A DNA stretch of 64,000 nucleotides from an uncultured Paracoccaceae bacterium (GTDB taxonomy: Bacteria; Pseudomonadota; Alphaproteobacteria; Rhodobacterales; Rhodobacteraceae): the NCBI GenBank assembly GCA_938092015.1, contig CALKOT010000054.1, positions 1 through 64,000 of the forward strand. Direction: 5' to 3'. Position 1 is the stretch's first letter; each line of letters starts with the position of its first letter. The notes under the pieces are model-generated. The model did not search any database. It saw only the letters and a list, made by a program, of their open reading frames with translations, and was not told the origin of the DNA. Made by a program: the position numbers and the translations under genes. This document shows positions 60,640-64,000 of this stretch, in pieces.

Positions 60640-61901
60640 CGTTCAATGCTGACGTGATCGATGGAAATCAGGCTCTGTTTTCCAAGGACGCGCATGGTGA
60701 CGGCGATGGCGGGCACCTGGCGATCTGGCTGGATCATGGTGGGCGCGTGAATGTTCGCCTGCAGTCACGCACTGAAAGTTACTACCTGAAATCAGATAAG
60801 AAGGTTGAAGCTGGTGAAGACGTTTCAATCGCCTTCACATTTGAGGCCGATACATTGCGCCTTTACGTCAATGGTGCGCTTGAGGATGTTGCGCAGGGCT
60901 TCCTAACGGGCATGGGCGGCAATGCCGAAGATGTGGTTCTGGGCGCCTCAGCCAGACGGCGTAAGGATTGCGCCGACAACCTGGAATGGTTCTTCAATGG
61001 CTTGATCGCCAGTGTCCTGACGCTTGACCGGGCGCTTACCGGGCCGGAGGCGGCGCTTCTGGCCGGTGCAGATGGGGATATCGACGTTCTTACGGCAAAT
61101 ATCGGCGTCGCCGATGCGGCGGCTGGCGCTGTCATCATTGATGAGACGCAGTTCACCCACCCCGAGAATAGCGCCGGTATCGGCGCAGATGGCGACGATC
61201 TGGTGATGATTGTCGGCACCAACGGCGATGAAGCGATAAGCGGGGGTAACGCCGCAGAAATGATCCTTGGCATCGGTGGCGCCGACACACTTACGGGCGC
61301 GGGTGGCGGTGAAGTTTTGGAAGGCGGTGCTGGCGACGACCTGATGATGGGCGGCGACGGCCGCGATATCCTAGTGGGCGGCGATGATGACGACATGATG
61401 ATGGGCGGCGCCGGGGCCGACAGCATGATGGGCGGCGCGAACGACGATACGATGTTGGGCGGCGTCGGCAGCGATAAGCTGGAAGGTGGCGCAGGCGCGG
61501 ACAAGCTGCGCGGCGGCGGCGGTGGGGACACGCTGGAAGGCGGCACTGGAAAGGACAAACTGGTCGGGGATGGCGGCAAGGACGCTTTGTTTGGCGGCGC
61601 GGGCGAAGACAAACTGCGCGGTGGCGGCGCGAAAGACACGCTGGATGGAGGCGAGGGAAAAGACATCCTCCATAGAGGCGGCGGGCGCGACTTGTTCGTA
61701 TTCGCAGATGCCAAAGGACAGGATCTGGTCCGGGATTTCCGCAACGGTCAGGACAAACTGATGTTCGAAGGGGCTAGCAGTTTAGCAGACCTGAAATTCG
61801 TCAGCCAAGGCTCGCACACGATTGTGTCTTTCGGCACCATAGATGCTCTCCTGCGTGGAACCTCAATTGAAGAGTTCGACCAAAGCGACTTTATCTTCTG
61901 A
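60640..61901 (+). pseudogene. C-terminal part of the giant PA14/LamG/RTX protein after a 1-base deletion
   Basis: The frame (LTFNADVIDGNQALFSKD...) is the continuation of a LamG-like domain (GDGGHLAIWLDHGGRVNVRL, DTLRLYVNGALEDVAQGF), then about 15 RTX repeats (GGAGDDLMMGGDGRDILVGG), then the type I secretion end (ASSLADLKFVSQGSHTIVSF, EFDQSDFIF). It has no upstream start of its own except a GTG at 60654. Restoring one C in GCCTGA near 60635 (GCC-CTG-ACG) joins it to the preceding frame, giving about 1640 residues. Confidence 0.8.
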
Positions 61902-62005
61902 TATTCTCAATTCCAGCAACCGCTAACAAGCCAAAAGGAACGCCAATTGAACCCCAGTCTCATTGCTGGTTAAGTGCCCCACATAAGCGAGATGGGTACG
62001 TTACA

Positions 62006-63069
62006 TTGACCAATGAAACTGGAGGCGCCCAGCAGGAAGATCCAAAGCTGGTTCTGACAGGGTCGCGCTTGTTCCCGGCGTGGCTGGGTAGCAGAAAGCA
62101 AGCCTCGCCTTCACGACATATCAGGCAGGCAAGGTGTTTTTTGTTGGGTTGAAGCCAGATGGCGCCCTGTCGATATTTGAACGTACCTTTCCACGCAGCA
62201 TGGGCATGGGCGTTGGTCGTGATGGCGCATTGTGGATGTCTTCGCTGTTTCAGATGTGGCGCTTTCGCAATTTTCTTGATCCCGGTCAGGTGAAGGATGG
62301 GTTTGACGCCGTCTACGTGCCGGTAACGGGTCACACGACAGGCGACATTGATATTCATGACATTCACACGGACGAACTGGATGGGCCGGTTTTTGTCGCG
62401 ACACGGTTTAACTGCCTCGCCTCGCTGACGGACGAGGGCAGTTTCAAGGTTCGCTGGAAACCGCCTTTCATCGACCGGATCGCCGCCGAAGACCGGTGCC
62501 ATCTTAACTGGTTTGCAGCTGAAGATGGCGTGCCAAAATATGTAACTTGTGTCGCCAAAACCAATGTCCTGGACGGCTGGCGCGAACATCGCCGTGAAGG
62601 CGGAATGGTGTTGGACATTGAAAGTGGTGAGGCCGTTGCAACCGGCCTTTCAATGCCGCATTCACCCCGTCTGCATAATGGCAAGCTGTGGTTGATCCAG
62701 TCAGGTACCGGTGAATTTGGCCATATCGACATGAAAACTGGCAAGTTCGAAGCGGCCTGTTTTCTGCAGGGATTCGCCAGGGGTGTGACGTTCCTTGGCG
62801 ATCACGCCATCGTCGGTGTGTCCCGCCCCCGGCAGGAGCGTACTTTTGAGGGTTTGGAGCTAAGTGAACGCTCTGAAAAAGAAGGCGTCAGCCCGGTTTG
62901 TGGCCTTGCAGTTGTCAACCTCTCCACCGGTGACATTAAACACCGCCTGACAATCGAGGGCGTGGTGGAAGAACTGCACGATGTTATAGCCATCCCAGGC
63001 GTGATCCGCCCGATGGCGCTGGGCTTCAAGTCCGACGAGATCAGATTTGCAGTGCGACCAGTAGAATGA
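62006..63069 (+). pseudogene. TIGR03032-like protein, frameshifted near its N-terminus
   Basis: A TTG start at 62006 (MTNETGGAQQEDPKLVLTG, then SRLFPAWLGS) leads into a 1-base deletion in the A-run at 62095-62097. Adding an A gives GSRKASLAFTTYQAGKVFFVG, matching the family, and the frame from 62134 reads 311 residues to 63069 (LKPDGALSIFERTFPRSMGMGVG, GREHRREGGMVLDIESGEAVATGLSMPHSPR-type blocks). Family function is not known to me; it is a beta-propeller-like soluble protein often found near secreted proteins. Confidence 0.75.
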
Positions 63070-63116
63070 CGCCACCTGTTATGGACGGGGCCCTCAACCA
63101 TGCCTAAATAGAAGGT

Positions 63117-63851
63117 ATGGTCGCAGACTACTTTCTCACCCTCGCGGCAATCTATGCCGCCATGCTCATCCTCTATTTTGGCTTCGGCCTGATGGCGGAA
63201 GCTTATGCTGCACGTTTTCCAGATCGAAAGATCCAGCCGGAACGCGATGGAATGAAGCGAAAAAGGGCTGAGATCCTGAATTCGCTGCCCGCGCTGGCGA
63301 TGTCATCCTTCTTGCTTGGCACAGGCTATTTTGCGCAGACGCAGGGTTGGACGATGGCCCCCGCCGATCTTGGCGTCGTCAGTTTCGTGCTAAGTTTCGT
63401 TGTTAGCCTGATCCTGTTCGACGCCTGGTTCTATTTCGGCCACCGCCTGCTGCACTGGTCGCCGATGTACCGGTACCACGCGCTGCACCATAAGTCAGTT
63501 GCGCCGACGGTTTGGTCTAACGACAGCTCAGGCGTGGTCGATACGTTCATCGAACACAGCTTTTACCTCGTCGTCTGGTTCATCCTGCCAGTGCCGGCGC
63601 TGGCGATCTTTGCCCTGCGCCTGTTCGACCAGATCAGCGGCATGATCGGCCATTCGGGGTTTGAGTTTTTCGCCTCGCCCACATCCCGCCGCCCATGGCC
63701 GTTCATTTGTACGACGTTCCACGATCTGCATCATTCGAAGTTCAACTATAACTACGGAAACATCTTTTCGATCTGGGACCGCCTTTTGGGTACGGCCCAT
63801 CCGCAGTATGACGACATGGTGAAAGAGTTCGAAGAAAAGGCCGCCCGCTGA
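63117..63851 (+). CDS. Sterol desaturase / fatty acid hydroxylase superfamily membrane protein
   Basis: The protein has 244 residues with several membrane segments ([40 protein letters not shown]). Three histidine clusters bind a di-iron centre: [20 protein letters not shown] and [14 protein letters not shown]. This is the FA-hydroxylase/C5-sterol-desaturase fold. It probably hydroxylates a lipid. Its stop overlaps the next ATG by one base (TGATG). Confidence 0.9.
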   Translation: MVADYFLTLAAIYAAMLILYFGFGLMAEAYAARFPDRKIQPERDGMKRKRAEILNSLPALAMSSFLLGTGYFAQTQGWTMAPADLGVVSFVLSFVVSLILFDAWFYFGHRLLHWSPMYRYHALHHKSVAPTVWSNDSSGVVDTFIEHSFYLVVWFILPVPALAIFALRLFDQISGMIGHSGFEFFASPTSRRPWPFICTTFHDLHHSKFNYNYGNIFSIWDRLLGTAHPQYDDMVKEFEEKAAR

Positions 63852-64000
63852 TGGCTGATACCGGCCCCCTGTCCGACCTTAACGACCGCAGCCGCGATAT
63901 CTTTCGCGCGCTGGTCGAGACCTATATCGAAACTGGCGAACCGGTAGGCTCACGTACCATATCGCTTAGTCTGGAAACCACGCTGTCCGCCGCCACAGTC
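63851..64000 (+). CDS. hrcA: Heat-inducible transcription repressor HrcA (start only)
   Basis: The window ends after 50 codons. [38 protein letters not shown] carries the HrcA N-terminal winged helix pattern (LNDRSREIF, [12 protein letters not shown]). HrcA represses groEL/dnaK operons through CIRCE. Its start is coupled to the desaturase stop, so it may share a transcript or have its own promoter inside that gene. Confidence 0.88.
   Translation, partial: MADTGPLSDLNDRSRDIFRALVETYIETGEPVGSRTISLSLETTLSAATV

Noticed and set aside
1-64000. CRISPR arrays, tRNA or rRNA genes, prophage or integrase genes
   Set aside because: No spaced direct repeats, no recognisable tRNA or rRNA sequence and no phage-type genes were seen; the only mobile-type gene is the RAYT.

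Overview
The window reads as chromosomal DNA of an alphaproteobacterium, most likely Rhodobacterales (Roseobacter-like). Pointers are the petP-petR regulator pair, the alphaproteobacterial serC type, the order lnt / CBS protein / ybeY / phoH, the order gpmI / envC / ctpA / rppH, and several RTX proteins ending in an acidic-Phe-hydrophobic-Phe tail. These assignments rest on motifs and gene order; no database search was possible.

Layout. 1-8984 is a CoA-thioester catabolic cluster in two divergent arms around an HxlR regulator. It holds three crotonases, an old-yellow-enzyme reductase, a nitronate-monooxygenase-like flavoenzyme, a tautomerase, an MDR reductase, a GST, an SDR and a 2-hydroxychromene-2-carboxylate-isomerase-like protein, with an FKBP isomerase at the left edge. 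9231-13164 holds a RAYT transposase, a MOSC protein, mutT, argJ and a parvulin. secA (13443-16502) is unusually long. 16562-21000 holds a transporter/PLP-enzyme pair, a second HxlR regulator and small envelope-type proteins, one frameshifted. serC-serA (21272-24176) follows. 24326-32948 holds a third HxlR regulator with a nitroreductase, an M24 enzyme, ppk2, a CDGSH protein, a universal stress gene broken by an 8-bp duplication, petR-petP, ilvE and a FAD oxidoreductase. 33041-35535 is an ECF sigma factor coupled to a membrane VWA protein. 35700-42068 is a tight operon from rsfS to a methyltransferase. trmB, metK, an XRE regulator, lnt, a CBS protein, ybeY and phoH follow on the minus strand. 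48767-62000 is an RTX region interrupted by three M20 amidohydrolase genes. The window closes with a TIGR03032-like gene, a sterol desaturase-like protein and the start of hrcA.

The most striking signal is damage confined to dispensable genes. An amber codon removes the secretion tail of an RTX metalloprotease-like protein. An RTX relic lies upstream of it. Single-base deletions split a giant PA14/LamG/RTX protein, a TIGR03032-like gene and a small membrane protein. An 8-bp tandem duplication splits a universal stress gene. The housekeeping genes around them are intact. Either a strain is losing its secreted and surface layer, or some of the homopolymer lesions are sequencing errors; the amber codon and the 8-bp duplication are not typical homopolymer errors.

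The best candidate for an undescribed system is the divergent catabolic cluster at 1-8984, which has the parts for CoA-dependent breakdown of a cyclic or unsaturated acid but no recognisable textbook pathway. Second is the giant RTX protein with a duplicated RTX-plus-unknown-domain unit.
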